DNA from: Hoylesella oralis ATCC 33269
GTDB taxonomy: Bacteria; Bacteroidota; Bacteroidia; Bacteroidales; Bacteroidaceae
DNA: 64,000 bases
Assembly: GCF_000185145.2 (NCBI RefSeq)
Contig: NZ_GL833119.1
Location: 1,232,668-1,296,667, forward strand
Direction: 5' to 3'
Numbering within the stretch: position 1 is the first letter of the stretch; every line of letters starts with the position of its first letter. Positions 23,426 through 31,744 of the stretch are shown here, one piece after another. The translations under genes were made by a program, and so were the position numbers. The notes beneath the pieces are model-generated. The model ran no database searches, was not told the origin of the DNA, and saw only the letters and a list, made by a program, of their open reading frames with translations.

Positions 23426-25145
23426 CCTTGTCGATCCATGTCTGGAACTCTTCTACCTTGGGGTTATCGTAGCCCAACTTATATTTTTTGTTGATTCCGC
23501 ATACCTCCATCTGGAGTTTCTGCGCCTTTTCGTCTTTAATATCCGATACAAGATTGTAGCCTGCCTTATTGAAAACGGGCACCCATTTCTCGGGTATACC
23601 GATGGCTTTCCATTCTTCTACCGAGCTTTTGGGTATCTTCTTCTCCGGCTTCATCTGCGGGAAGAAGAGCACTTCCTGTATGGTTGTCTTGCCTGTCATG
23701 AGCATTACGAGGCGGTCGATGCCTATTCCGATGCCCGAAGTCGGTGGCATTCCGTACTGTAGAGCCCGCAAGAAGTCCTGATCGATCACCATTGCTTCGT
23801 CGTCGCCCTTATCGGCCAGCTTCATCTGTTCGACGAAACGTTCCTCCTGATCGATGGGATCGTTCAGCTCAGAGTATGCGTTTGCCAACTCTTTACCGTT
23901 CACCATCAATTCAAATCTCTCGGTAAGACCGGGCTTAGAGCGGTGCATTTTCGTCAACGGAGACATCTCCACGGGATAATCGGTGATGAATGTAGGCTGG
24001 ATAAACGTGCCTTCGCAGAACTCTCCGAATATCTCATCGATGAGTTTTCCCTTGCCCATAGTGTCGTCGATACCGTCCATTTCGAGCTTTTTACAGATAC
24101 TCCGTATTTCCTCTTCGGTCTTTCCGTTAAGATCGTAACCGGTTTTTTCTTTAATTGCATCGAGTATCGGCAACCGTCGGTAAGGCGCCTTAAAGCTCAC
24201 GAGTTGCCCGTCTATCATCTGTTCAGGTTTGCCATTCACGGCGATGCAGATGGTTTCGAGCATCTTTTCTGTGAACTCCATCATCCAATTATAGTCCTTG
24301 TATTGCACATAGAGCTCGATACAGGTGAACTCGGGGTTATGTGTACGGTCCATACCCTCGTTGCGGAAGTTCTTTCCAATCTCGTAAACGCCCTCAAATC
24401 CGCCCACTATAAGGCGTTTAAGATAAAGCTCCGTGGCAATTCGCATGTACATATCCACGTTCAAGGCATTAAAATGAGTGATGAAAGGCCGTGCACTTGC
24501 GCCGCCTGCAATGTTCTGCAACGTGGGCGTTTCTACCTCTGTATAGCCGGCATCATCAAGTATTCGGCGCATTGTACGCAGTATAACGGCGCGTTTGAGG
24601 AACGTTTCTTTTACGCCATCGTTTACAACTAAGTCTACATAACGCTGCCTGTATCGCAGCTCGGGATCGTCGAAACGGTCGTAAGCCACACCGTCTTTAT
24701 ACTTTACAATGGGCAAAGGTTTGAGCGATTTGCTCAATACAGTAAGGCTTTTTGCATGCACTGATATCTCTCCGGTTTGTGTTTTGAACACGAATCCTTT
24801 CACTCCGATGAAGTCGCCAATATCGAGCAGTCGCTTAAAAACCGTATTGTATAGCTCCTTGTTGTCGCCCGGACAGATGTCGTCTCGTGTGATATACACC
24901 TGTATACGGCCCTTCGAGTCTTGCAATTCGGCAAAACTGGCCTTGCCCATCACACGTCTTGTCATCATTCTTCCGGCTATCACGACCTCACGTTCGTCGC
25001 CTTCTTTATACTCGTTCTTTATATCTGTGCTGAATGCATTCGTAGGATATTCGGCTGCGGGGTAGGGATCGATGCCCATAGCGCGTAATTCTTGGAGACT
25101 TTGGCGGCGCCCTATCTCCTGCTCACTAAGCTCTAAAACGTTCAT
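23409..25145 (-). CDS. lysS: Lysyl-tRNA synthetase, class II
   Basis: 578 residues. An OB-fold anticodon-binding domain (about 60-160, VVIAGRMMTRRVMGKASFAELQDSKGRIQVYI) is followed by the class II core with motif 1 (FLKRAVILRTMRRILDDAGYTEVETPTLQ), motif 2 (FRNEGMDRTHNPEFTCIELY) and motif 3 (GIGIGIDRLVMLMTG). A C-terminal extension of about 70 residues (KKIPKSSVEEWKAIG) is normal for Bacteroidetes enzymes. Final codons lie inside the purine-rich repeat. A minus-strand TAATTTTG is at 25179-25186. Confidence 0.97.
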   Translation of the reverse strand: MNVLELSEQEIGRRQSLQELRAMGIDPYPAAEYPTNAFSTDIKNEYKEGDEREVVIAGRMMTRRVMGKASFAELQDSKGRIQVYITRDDICPGDNKELYNTVFKRLLDIGDFIGVKGFVFKTQTGEISVHAKSLTVLSKSLKPLPIVKYKDGVAYDRFDDPELRYRQRYVDLVVNDGVKETFLKRAVILRTMRRILDDAGYTEVETPTLQNIAGGASARPFITHFNALNVDMYMRIATELYLKRLIVGGFEGVYEIGKNFRNEGMDRTHNPEFTCIELYVQYKDYNWMMEFTEKMLETICIAVNGKPEQMIDGQLVSFKAPYRRLPILDAIKEKTGYDLNGKTEEEIRSICKKLEMDGIDDTMGKGKLIDEIFGEFCEGTFIQPTFITDYPVEMSPLTKMHRSKPGLTERFELMVNGKELANAYSELNDPIDQEERFVEQMKLADKGDDEAMVIDQDFLRALQYGMPPTSGIGIGIDRLVMLMTGKTTIQEVLFFPQMKPEKKIPKSSVEEWKAIGIPEKWVPVFNKAGYNLVSDIKDEKAQKLQMEVCGINKKYKLGYDNPKVEEFQTWIDKATEKG

Positions 25146-25178
25146 ATTTATTGTGTATATTTATCTTGATCGATGATG

Positions 25179-25186
25179 CAAAATTA
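25179..25186 (-). promoter_or_regulatory. -7 box of lysS
   Basis: Minus-strand TAATTTTG, 34 bases before the lysS start at 25145. No -33 at the usual distance. Confidence 0.5.
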
Positions 25187-25253
25187 CGAAATTATTCCGA
25201 ACAAGCCTATTATTTTCATATTTTTATAGGAACAGCGTCGGCAAGGAGCTCCG

Positions 25254-25341
25254 ACAGACCTATGGTGTAAGGGGCATAGGGCAACGGTCTAAGCCGGACA
25301 GGTCTGTGGTGTAAGGCAAATAGATGTGCCATGCAAGACCG
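25254..25341. repeat. 22-base-period repeat, four units
   Basis: Units start at 25254 (ACAGACCTATGGTGTAAGG), 25276 (ATAGGGCAACGGTCTAAG), 25298 (ACAGGTCTGTGGTGTAAGG) and 25320 (ATAGATGTGCCATGCAAG). Units 1 and 3 are clear near-copies, as are parts of 2 and 4. The array lies in the lysS/DMT intergenic region and resembles 6278-6299 and 33386-33451. Confidence 0.7.
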
Positions 25342-25370
25342 GCAGGGCAATGAAATAAACCGCATATTTA

Positions 25371-25402
25371 TTTTGTCATTTTGTGGAGTTCGCGTAACTT
25401 TG
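25371..25402 (+). promoter_or_regulatory. Promoter of the DMT transporter gene
   Basis: TTTTG (25371-25375), 19 bases, TAACTTTG (25395-25402). The start is expected near 25407, leaving only about 7 bases before the ATG at 25414. Confidence 0.7.
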
Positions 25403-25413
25403 CAGCCCGAAAT

Positions 25414-26349
25414 ATGGCATATTTAGGCGAAATAATATCCTTGGGTGTGGCTTTCTCGTGGACGATAGCTGCCCTATCCTGCGAGGTTGCGGCCAGAAAG
25501 CTGGGCGTTGTGGTAACCAATGTGTGGCGCATGCTGCTGGCACTTGTGCTTTCTATGTGTCTCATGTGGTGGGTTACGGGCTCTCCGATGCCCGTTTATG
25601 CGCAGTTGGAAGCATGGTTTTGGCTGCTTCTTTCGGGTGTAGTGGGCTATTTCTTCGGCGACTGGTGCCTCTTTAACAGTTATCTTACCATCGGTTCTCG
25701 GTACGGACAGCTCTTCATGACGCTTGCTCCGATGTTCACAGCCATTGCTGCTTGGGCCCTATTGGGGCAGCATCTGAATGCGGAAAGCATGGTGGCTATG
25801 GCCGTTACACTGTTGGGAATTGCCATATCGATACTTAGTCGTGGCGAGGGTAAACGTATGTCGTTGCAGCTTCCGGCCAAAGGTGTATTGTTCGGAATTG
25901 GTGCAGGTATCGGGCAAGGACTGGGCTTGGTGTTGAGCAAGATAGGGCTCGATCATTATACGGCCGATGTGCCTGTGGGCGTTCTTCCGCAGGTGGAACA
26001 CATCTTGCCGTTCGGTGCAAACCTCATACGTTGCGTAGCCGGCCTTGTTTGTTTCGGCATCTGGCTCATTTTGAAGGGCGATGCAAAGCGTTTTGCCTGC
26101 GGGGGCGCCAACGGTAAAGCTATGGTTGCGCTTGTTATAGCGGTACTTTCGGGGCCGCTCATCGGTGTGGGTTTCTCGCTTATGGCGGTGCAATATACGG
26201 CTGCGGGCATAGCAAGTACGCTCATGGCTACCACGCCTATCATTATTTTGCTGCCCTCTTATTACATGTTCCATCAGAAGATAACACTCAAAGGCGTAGT
26301 AGGCGCGGTTATTTCTGTGGTGGGCGTGTCGCTTTTCTTCTTGCTTTAA
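25414..26349 (+). CDS. DMT-family (EamA) transporter
   Basis: 311 residues from MAYLGEIISLGVAFSWTIAAL; an in-frame TTG at 25381 falls in the promoter. About ten hydrophobic segments form two EamA repeats, the second ending with GIASTLMATTPIIILLPSYYMFHQK and GVVGAVISVVGVSLFFLL. These permeases export or import metabolites such as amino acids or nucleotide precursors; the substrate cannot be told. Nearly leaderless transcript predicted. Confidence 0.9.
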   Translation: MAYLGEIISLGVAFSWTIAALSCEVAARKLGVVVTNVWRMLLALVLSMCLMWWVTGSPMPVYAQLEAWFWLLLSGVVGYFFGDWCLFNSYLTIGSRYGQLFMTLAPMFTAIAAWALLGQHLNAESMVAMAVTLLGIAISILSRGEGKRMSLQLPAKGVLFGIGAGIGQGLGLVLSKIGLDHYTADVPVGVLPQVEHILPFGANLIRCVAGLVCFGIWLILKGDAKRFACGGANGKAMVALVIAVLSGPLIGVGFSLMAVQYTAAGIASTLMATTPIIILLPSYYMFHQKITLKGVVGAVISVVGVSLFFLL

Positions 26350-26374
26350 AGAGCGAAAGAGCAGGGATGAATGA

Positions 26375-26779
26375 TTAGCGAGGAATGGTTGTACCGTGGA
26401 TATTTTGCCGAAGTACACCCTTTTCCCCGTATGCCAGATTGGTGTAGAAGCCGTGCATCCAAGTCTTAAGCAGTGAATAATAGACATGATTATCATCGGA
26501 GTTACGGGCGAAGCAGAGCATATAAGTACCGTCATTCATATTGTTATAATAGAATGTTTCGCCCTCGTATTCCCGACTTTCGTTGTTATTAAGAGGAATA
26601 CCCACGGCGGTTAAGTCTTTCGGGGCTTCTCCATGTTGGGTTTTGTAAGCCTCTATCAAGGCGATGATACGGTTGCCTTTCGCTTTCGTGCGGGCTACCT
26701 ATGTCATGTTCATGTAGGCGATATAGCCGACAGCTAAACCGATAAGCACGGCTATACTGATGAAGATTTTCCTTTTCAT
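26375..26779 (-). pseudogene. Membrane-anchored hypothetical protein interrupted by an in-frame TAG
   Basis: The minus-strand frame from ATG at 26779 reads a clean membrane anchor (MKRKIFISIAVLIGLAVGY followed by IAYMNMT), then TAG at 26699-26701, then continues in the same frame as VARTKAKGNRIIALIEAYKT to a stop at 26375. Without the amber codon it would be 134 codons with no break in frame. A downstream ATG could give a 94-residue anchorless protein, but the anchor and body are clearly one gene. The cause may be mutation, read-through or a sequencing error. No family recognised; the body contains EYEGETFYYNNMNDGTYML. Confidence 0.75.
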
Positions 26780-26839
26780 GAACGGTTGATGCAGTTTCTA
26801 TGCATAATCTTCAGATCATTGCCGTGCGGTTTTGCAGCG

Positions 26840-27382
26840 TTATTTCGTTGTGGCGAAGTACTTCCACAGCGGGGCTACCATCAATGCCTGCCGGAACTCG
26901 CCGGCCTGCAGCATGGCAAGAACTTCGCTGCGTGGCGTGGGTATCACCTCTATGTCTTCGCTTTCGTCGAGATGTTGCCCCGAGACACGCTCCACACCCG
27001 TGGCAAGAAAGCAATGACAACGGTTGGTCATCAAGCCCGGATTGGGCATTATAGTCATGATATTTGTCCATTTACCGCCGCTATACCCCGTCTCTTCGAG
27101 CAGTTCACGCTTGGCCGCGTCGAGCGGTTCCTCACCTCTTTCGATCACACCTGCACAGATTTCTGTCGATACTTCGCCTGCCGCGTGGCGCCACTGATGT
27201 TCCAGAAGGATGTTGCCTTCACGGTCTTCGGCAATTACATTTACCCAATCGGGGAATTCCAATACATAAAATTCATCGAAAACCTTACCGTTCGGCAGCT
27301 CTACTTTGTCGCGTCGTGCCGTGAGCCAAGGCCGTTTAATGAGGTAATCCGACTGCAATGTCTTCCATTTCTTAATAGCCAT
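26840..27382 (-). CDS. NUDIX hydrolase, ADP-ribose/ADP-sugar pyrophosphatase-like
   Basis: 180 residues from MAIKKWKTLQSDYLIKRPW; an upstream ATG at 27442 would overlap the end of the ATPase gene. The NUDIX box is complete: GVIERGEEPLDAAKRELLEE with the closing TG. The N-terminus (LLEHQWRHAAGEVSTEICAG) and the PNPGLMTNRCHCFLA segment resemble ADP-ribose pyrophosphatases. It hydrolyses a nucleoside diphosphate linked to another moiety, needing Mg2+. It is 19 bases downstream of the AAA ATPase gene, so probably co-transcribed. Confidence 0.9.
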   Translation of the reverse strand: MAIKKWKTLQSDYLIKRPWLTARRDKVELPNGKVFDEFYVLEFPDWVNVIAEDREGNILLEHQWRHAAGEVSTEICAGVIERGEEPLDAAKRELLEETGYSGGKWTNIMTIMPNPGLMTNRCHCFLATGVERVSGQHLDESEDIEVIPTPRSEVLAMLQAGEFRQALMVAPLWKYFATTK

Positions 27383-27401
27383 ATGGTGATATGTTGAATG
27401 A

Positions 27402-28529
27402 TTATGCCTTTTCTTTGAGCCACAGACCGAAGAAACGGTCATAAACTATGTAGCCTTCCGGTTTATGATAAACCAGCTGTTTGTCGGTAAGAGCCTTCAA
27501 AGCCGTTCTGACTGAGCTCACCGCACGCAGCCTGTATTTCGATATAAACTCGTGTGCAAAGGGCGAATATACGCACTCTTCTTTGGCTATAGCCTGCAAC
27601 AAAAGGGCTTGGAGCTCCGTCAACGAGGCATAGAAGCTCTGGAAAACGCTCTCTTGTTCATCGGTTAACTCGCGTATAAGTCGATCTACGAGCGTTGTGT
27701 CTATCGTTTCGTTGTCGTATTGGTAGGCTCTGTTAAGGATAGACTGTACGTACCACGTAATTCCGTCTACCTTATTATATAGATAGGCGAAGCATTCTTC
27801 GGAGATAGCCCTATGCTGTTTGCGGAAAAAACGGTTGGCGAATTCGCGGTATTCCGCACGGTCGACGCTGTCGAGGTGCATGATTTGCGAGCTTTGGAAG
27901 AACGGACGATTGGCCGAGGTGAACATTTCTTCCATGATATGTTGCATGCTTCCCGAAAACACAAAGTACACATTCGGCAGAAACTGTATGTAAGAACGAA
28001 GCTCGGCCTCTATGCCTTGGTCGGAATAATTGAGTATCTGTTGGAATTCATCGATAGCAACGTAGCACCTTTTCCCTGAAAGTTGCATGTATTCAAATAT
28101 CTGCTTGAGTGTTTTGGTAGCCTCTGTAGGCTTGATATCCAGTGAAACCGAGGGTAATCCAGTTAGCTGATCGAACGAGATAACAGGCCTCCAACTGCCG
28201 AAAAACTCGGTGATTTTCCGCATTGCCCCTTGCGTATTCGTGTCGAGTCTGCCCAAGATAGTACGTGCAAACAGCTGTACCATCTGCCCTAGGTTCTTGG
28301 TTGAAAAGATGTCTATATAGAAACAACGGGCGGTAGGTTGCGATTTGGCGATCTTATCGAAAGCATGTAATATCAATCCGGTCTTGCCCATGCGGCGCTG
28401 GGCGATAAGTGTAACGTTCCTTTCGTTATAAAGTGCCGTGATCATTCGTTGGGTTTCGTCTACACGATCGCAGAAATAATCGGCGCCCTTGTAGCCGTAT
28501 ATCACGAACGGATTATTCAGTTCTTTCAT
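27402..28529 (-). CDS. AAA ATPase of the archaeal-type family (COG1672-like)
   Basis: 375 residues from MKELNNPFVIYGYKGADYFCDR; an in-frame ATG at 28586 would add 19 atypical residues. Walker A is IAQRRMGKTGLI, Walker B is CYVAIDEFQQI, and FVFSGSMQHIMEEMF is the sensor region. The second half is a winged-helix-like domain (SVRTALKALTDKQLVYHKPEGYIVYDRFFGLWLKEK), as in many bacterial copies with unknown clients. It has no visible toxin or restriction partner; only the NUDIX gene follows. Confidence 0.88.
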   Translation of the reverse strand: MKELNNPFVIYGYKGADYFCDRVDETQRMITALYNERNVTLIAQRRMGKTGLILHAFDKIAKSQPTARCFYIDIFSTKNLGQMVQLFARTILGRLDTNTQGAMRKITEFFGSWRPVISFDQLTGLPSVSLDIKPTEATKTLKQIFEYMQLSGKRCYVAIDEFQQILNYSDQGIEAELRSYIQFLPNVYFVFSGSMQHIMEEMFTSANRPFFQSSQIMHLDSVDRAEYREFANRFFRKQHRAISEECFAYLYNKVDGITWYVQSILNRAYQYDNETIDTTLVDRLIRELTDEQESVFQSFYASLTELQALLLQAIAKEECVYSPFAHEFISKYRLRAVSSVRTALKALTDKQLVYHKPEGYIVYDRFFGLWLKEKA

Positions 28530-28683
28530 ACAAACATGGTGTATATTTACGTTGCGCAATTTACGCAATTTCTTTAAAAATACCAAATATTCCCGTTGTT
28601 TTCTCGTTTTGTTACGGTTATATACGTAAATAAGATGGGATAAAAAGTGTTTTCTTGGGCGATATGCTGCCTGCCCGAGTGGC

Positions 28684-29904
28684 TTATACCACTATGTTTT
28701 GCCCCACGACATAACCGGTTGTCCACGCTGCCTGCAGGTTGAAGCCGCCCGTGATGCCATCTATATCCAAGATTTCGCCTGCAAAGAACAGGTGCGCACA
28801 GTGCTTACTTTCGAGCGTGTTCATATCTATATTGCTCAAACTTATACCGCCGCACGTCACAAACTCATCGCGGGACGAGCCTTTGCCCGTTACTTCGTAA
28901 ACGTCGTTTGTAAGCGCTTCCATCAATCGGTGGTTGTCTTTCTTGCCCAGTTCGCCCCATCTTTTGTCGGAAGCAATGGCGGTTCGTGCCAACAGATGTA
29001 GCCACAAGCGCGACGGGATGCCGAAAGGACGGATGGAAGACAGTTGCTTTTGTGCATTTCTGACGGCCGTTTCCTGCAGATATTCTTCTATTTCGTTCAT
29101 GTTATATCTGCCGATCCAGTTCACCGAAAGCGGGAAACGATAGCCGCGTTCACTGATGATACGCGCGGCATACGACGAGAGTTTCAGTATTGCGGGGCCG
29201 CTCATGCCCCAATGGGTGATAAGAAGTTCGCCCGCGGTGCGCATCTTTGTCGACGGTATGGATACCGCCGCGTGCTCCACAACAGTGCCCATGAGATTGC
29301 GAAGTGCCTTGTCCGTTACATTGAAAGTAAACAAAGAGGGTACCGGCATTGCTATTTCGTGCCCCATATCGGCCAGATATTGCACACTCGAGAGGCGCGG
29401 AGAACCGCCCGTAGTGATGGCTATACGGTTGAAAACCAGTGGTTGTTGCTCCTTGAAATGCAGTTCGAAATCGCCGTTCCCGAGCTTTTTAAGTGCAGTG
29501 AGCGTGTGTTGTATGCGTATTTCTACGCCTAATTGTCGCGCTTGCGCGGTAAGACAGTCGGTTACGCTGTGCGAGTCTTGCGACCGCGGAAATACGCATT
29601 GGTCTTCTTGTGTGGTCAGTGCAACGCCGTTATCTTCGAACCATTGGTAGGTCGAAACATAGTCGAATGTCTTGAAGAGACGCTTCATCAGCCTAAAACC
29701 GCGCGGATATACCTGCTTCAGGTCGGTAACATCGGCAAACGAGTTGGTAAGGTTACAGCGCCCACCTCCCGAAACTTCCACCTTTGCAAGTACTTTCTTC
29801 GCCCGTTCGAATACCGTTACACGGGCTTCGGGCAGTCTGCGTTTGGCGGTTATGGCAGCAAAGAAACCTGCTGCGCCGCCACCGATAATTGCGATATCGA
29901 GCAT
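28684..29904 (-). CDS. NAD(P)/FAD-dependent oxidoreductase, HI0933-like (BaiN/RdsA family)
   Basis: 406 residues from MLDIAIIGGGAAGFFAAITA; the upstream in-frame ATG at 29991 adds 29 residues that precede the promoter box. The FAD-binding GxGxxG is IGGGAAG, then VSGGGRCNLTN, RITGGSPRLSS-like and C-terminal FAGEILDIDGITGGFNLQAAWTTGYV are hallmarks of this family of flavoproteins. The physiological substrate is unknown in most members. Its promoter is at 29941-29972. Confidence 0.9.
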   Translation of the reverse strand: MLDIAIIGGGAAGFFAAITAKRRLPEARVTVFERAKKVLAKVEVSGGGRCNLTNSFADVTDLKQVYPRGFRLMKRLFKTFDYVSTYQWFEDNGVALTTQEDQCVFPRSQDSHSVTDCLTAQARQLGVEIRIQHTLTALKKLGNGDFELHFKEQQPLVFNRIAITTGGSPRLSSVQYLADMGHEIAMPVPSLFTFNVTDKALRNLMGTVVEHAAVSIPSTKMRTAGELLITHWGMSGPAILKLSSYAARIISERGYRFPLSVNWIGRYNMNEIEEYLQETAVRNAQKQLSSIRPFGIPSRLWLHLLARTAIASDKRWGELGKKDNHRLMEALTNDVYEVTGKGSSRDEFVTCGGISLSNIDMNTLESKHCAHLFFAGEILDIDGITGGFNLQAAWTTGYVVGQNIVV

Positions 29905-29940
29905 GTATGAGTAGTGAATTTGTTGGAAATATATTTCCTG

Positions 29941-29972
29941 CAAATGTAGGCAAAAAGCCATAAATACACAAA
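29941..29972 (-). promoter_or_regulatory. Promoter of the HI0933-like flavoprotein gene
   Basis: Minus-strand TTTG (29969-29972), 20 bases, TACATTTG (29941-29948), a full match to the Bacteroidetes pattern. Confidence 0.75.
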
Positions 29973-30047
29973 CATTTATGGTTGAAAGCACTGTTTTTTA
30001 TTGCTTTTTCATGTAGCTATAAGCATCGGGTATACAGAGTCGGTAAG

Positions 30048-30135
30048 ATAGATATATAATGTAAGCGCCTTACATTGTAAATTTAAGCCGCTTACATCTG
30101 CAGTCTATGGACGACAAATGGTATATATGTCTCAT
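30048..30135. repeat. Degenerate 22-base-period repeat, four units
   Basis: Units start at 30048 (ATAG), 30070 (TTAC), 30092 (TTAC) and 30114 (ACAA). The end of unit 1, unit 2 and unit 3 shares AAGCSSCTTACAT. Located between the divergent flavoprotein gene and the menaquinone operon. Confidence 0.5.
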
Positions 30136-30209
30136 ATAGGATGGCAAAAGTGCTGCAATAACTGGTATAAAAATGATTTGCAGAGGGTATGTATATTAAA
30201 ATAAAATAC

Positions 30210-30217
30210 TATCTTTG
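30210..30217 (+). promoter_or_regulatory. -7 box of the menaquinone operon
   Basis: TATCTTTG at 30210-30217, 69 bases before the first start codon. A TTTG (30178-30181) is present but 28 bases away, longer than usual. Confidence 0.55.
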
Positions 30218-30285
30218 CAACAAATAGATGGCTCCTCGGCCCTCTGTAATAGGGTGGCAGGACGCTGATATTTAATTTAAAGACT

Positions 30286-30705
30286 ATGAATGTAGATAGG
30301 ATCAACGACCTGATAACACGGCAGGAAGGACTGTCGACCACGCTCGGTATGGAGTTTATTTCGACACCTGAAGACGATACATGTATGGCCCGTATGCGGG
30401 TGAACGAACGTAATCGCCAGCCGTTCGGCTTTCTTAGCGGCGGTGCATCGCTGGCCTTGGCGGAGAATTTGGCAGGTGTAGGCAGCATGTCGCTGTGTCC
30501 CGACAAGATTTGCGTGGGCATCAGTGTGAGCGGGAAGCACGTTAGAGCCGTGCTGGAAGGCGATACAGTGACGGCATATGGCAGACTTCAGTTCAAAGGA
30601 CATACGCTCCACGAATGGCACATAGATATTAAAAACAGCAAAGACGAACTGATTTCCACCGTTCAGGTAACCAATTACGTCATTCATCAAGACAAAGATG
30701 AGTAG
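30286..30705 (+). CDS. Hot-dog thioesterase, likely DHNA-CoA thioesterase (MenI-type)
   Basis: 139 residues. The hot-dog fold of the PaaI/YbdB group is shown by NRQPFGFLSGGASLALAENLA (catalytic-helix region with Q, G and E) and GDTVTAYGRLQFKGHTLHEWHIDI. It is the first gene of the menaquinone operon and overlaps menF by 8 bases, so the natural substrate is likely 1,4-dihydroxy-2-naphthoyl-CoA, which is hydrolysed before prenylation. The family is secure; the specific substrate is inferred from context. Confidence 0.85.
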   Translation: MNVDRINDLITRQEGLSTTLGMEFISTPEDDTCMARMRVNERNRQPFGFLSGGASLALAENLAGVGSMSLCPDKICVGISVSGKHVRAVLEGDTVTAYGRLQFKGHTLHEWHIDIKNSKDELISTVQVTNYVIHQDKDE

Positions 30706-31744
30706 TTATGTGATGTTCCGACTGCCCGAAGCTGCGGAGTATTCCGTCGTCAGACTGGCTGCCGACGAGCCTGAAAAGTTGTATTCGGCGGGCGCGTTGA
30801 GCGGTAAGAGCGGTTTTGTTTTTGCTCCTTTCTTTCCTTCGCAAGAGCATCCGGTTCTGTTGTTTGCCACAGATGAAATCTCTATATTGCCGCTGCCGCC
30901 TGCTGAAATGCCCCAAGCAGGCCAGACAGAGATAGTATGCCGTAACGACGGGCGCAGGCAGTATGCCGCAGACTTTACCCGCTTTCATCGAGAATTAGCG
31001 GCAGGCAATTTCGCTAAGCTCGTGCTCTCGCGGTGTTGCGAGGTGGAAACAGCGGTCTCGTTATCGCCGGAAACCCTTTTCATGCGTGCCTGTCATCTCT
31101 ATCCTTCCATGTTTGTGGCATTGATATCTGCCCCCGAAAGCGGCACTTGGTTAATGGCAACGCCGGAGATATTGGTAGAAACAGCAGGAACGGAATACCG
31201 CACCATCGCCCTTGCAGGTACCATGAAAGGCAAACGGGATGCGGTGGATTGGAGCCTTAAGAACCGCGAAGAACAGCGGTATGTGGCAGCTTATGTCCGC
31301 GAATGTCTAAAAGATATCGCCGCAGATATTACGGAGCAGGGGCCTCAGACGGTACGGGCGGCAGACCTGTTGCACCTGCGCAGCGACTTTACTTTCCGCC
31401 TGAACGACGGACAAACGATAGGAAGTCTGCTCGAAGCCTTACATCCTACGCCCGCCGTATGCGGACTTCCGAAGGATAAGGCGCGCCGTTTCATCCTTTC
31501 AAACGAGTCTGTAGCGCGTGAATATTATAGTGGTTTCGCCGGTATAACGGGTGTCTGCGGCACCACGCAGCTATATGTAACCCTGCGATGTATGCAGATC
31601 GACGGCCGTAAATGCAGGCTCTATGCCGGCGGCGGACTGCTTCCAAGCAGCACAGAGCAGCAGGAATGGGACGAAACAGAGGCCAAAATGCAAACGATGA
31701 TGCGCTGCCTATGTGCGGAACAGAATACGGAAAACGATGTATAG
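30698..31744 (+). CDS. menF: Isochorismate synthase
   Basis: 348 residues. It converts chorismate to isochorismate as the first committed step of menaquinone synthesis. Recognised by FAKLVLSRCCEVE, the binding core IALAGTMKGKRD, HLRSDFTFRLNDGQ and HPTPAVCGLPKDKARRFI, and the end GITGVCGTTQLYVTLRCMQ followed by AGGGLLPSSTEQQEWDE. The start overlaps the thioesterase gene by 8 bases and the end overlaps menD by 8. Shorter than E. coli MenF, as is common in Bacteroidetes. Confidence 0.93.
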   Translation: MSSYVMFRLPEAAEYSVVRLAADEPEKLYSAGALSGKSGFVFAPFFPSQEHPVLLFATDEISILPLPPAEMPQAGQTEIVCRNDGRRQYAADFTRFHRELAAGNFAKLVLSRCCEVETAVSLSPETLFMRACHLYPSMFVALISAPESGTWLMATPEILVETAGTEYRTIALAGTMKGKRDAVDWSLKNREEQRYVAAYVRECLKDIAADITEQGPQTVRAADLLHLRSDFTFRLNDGQTIGSLLEALHPTPAVCGLPKDKARRFILSNESVAREYYSGFAGITGVCGTTQLYVTLRCMQIDGRKCRLYAGGGLLPSSTEQQEWDETEAKMQTMMRCLCAEQNTENDV

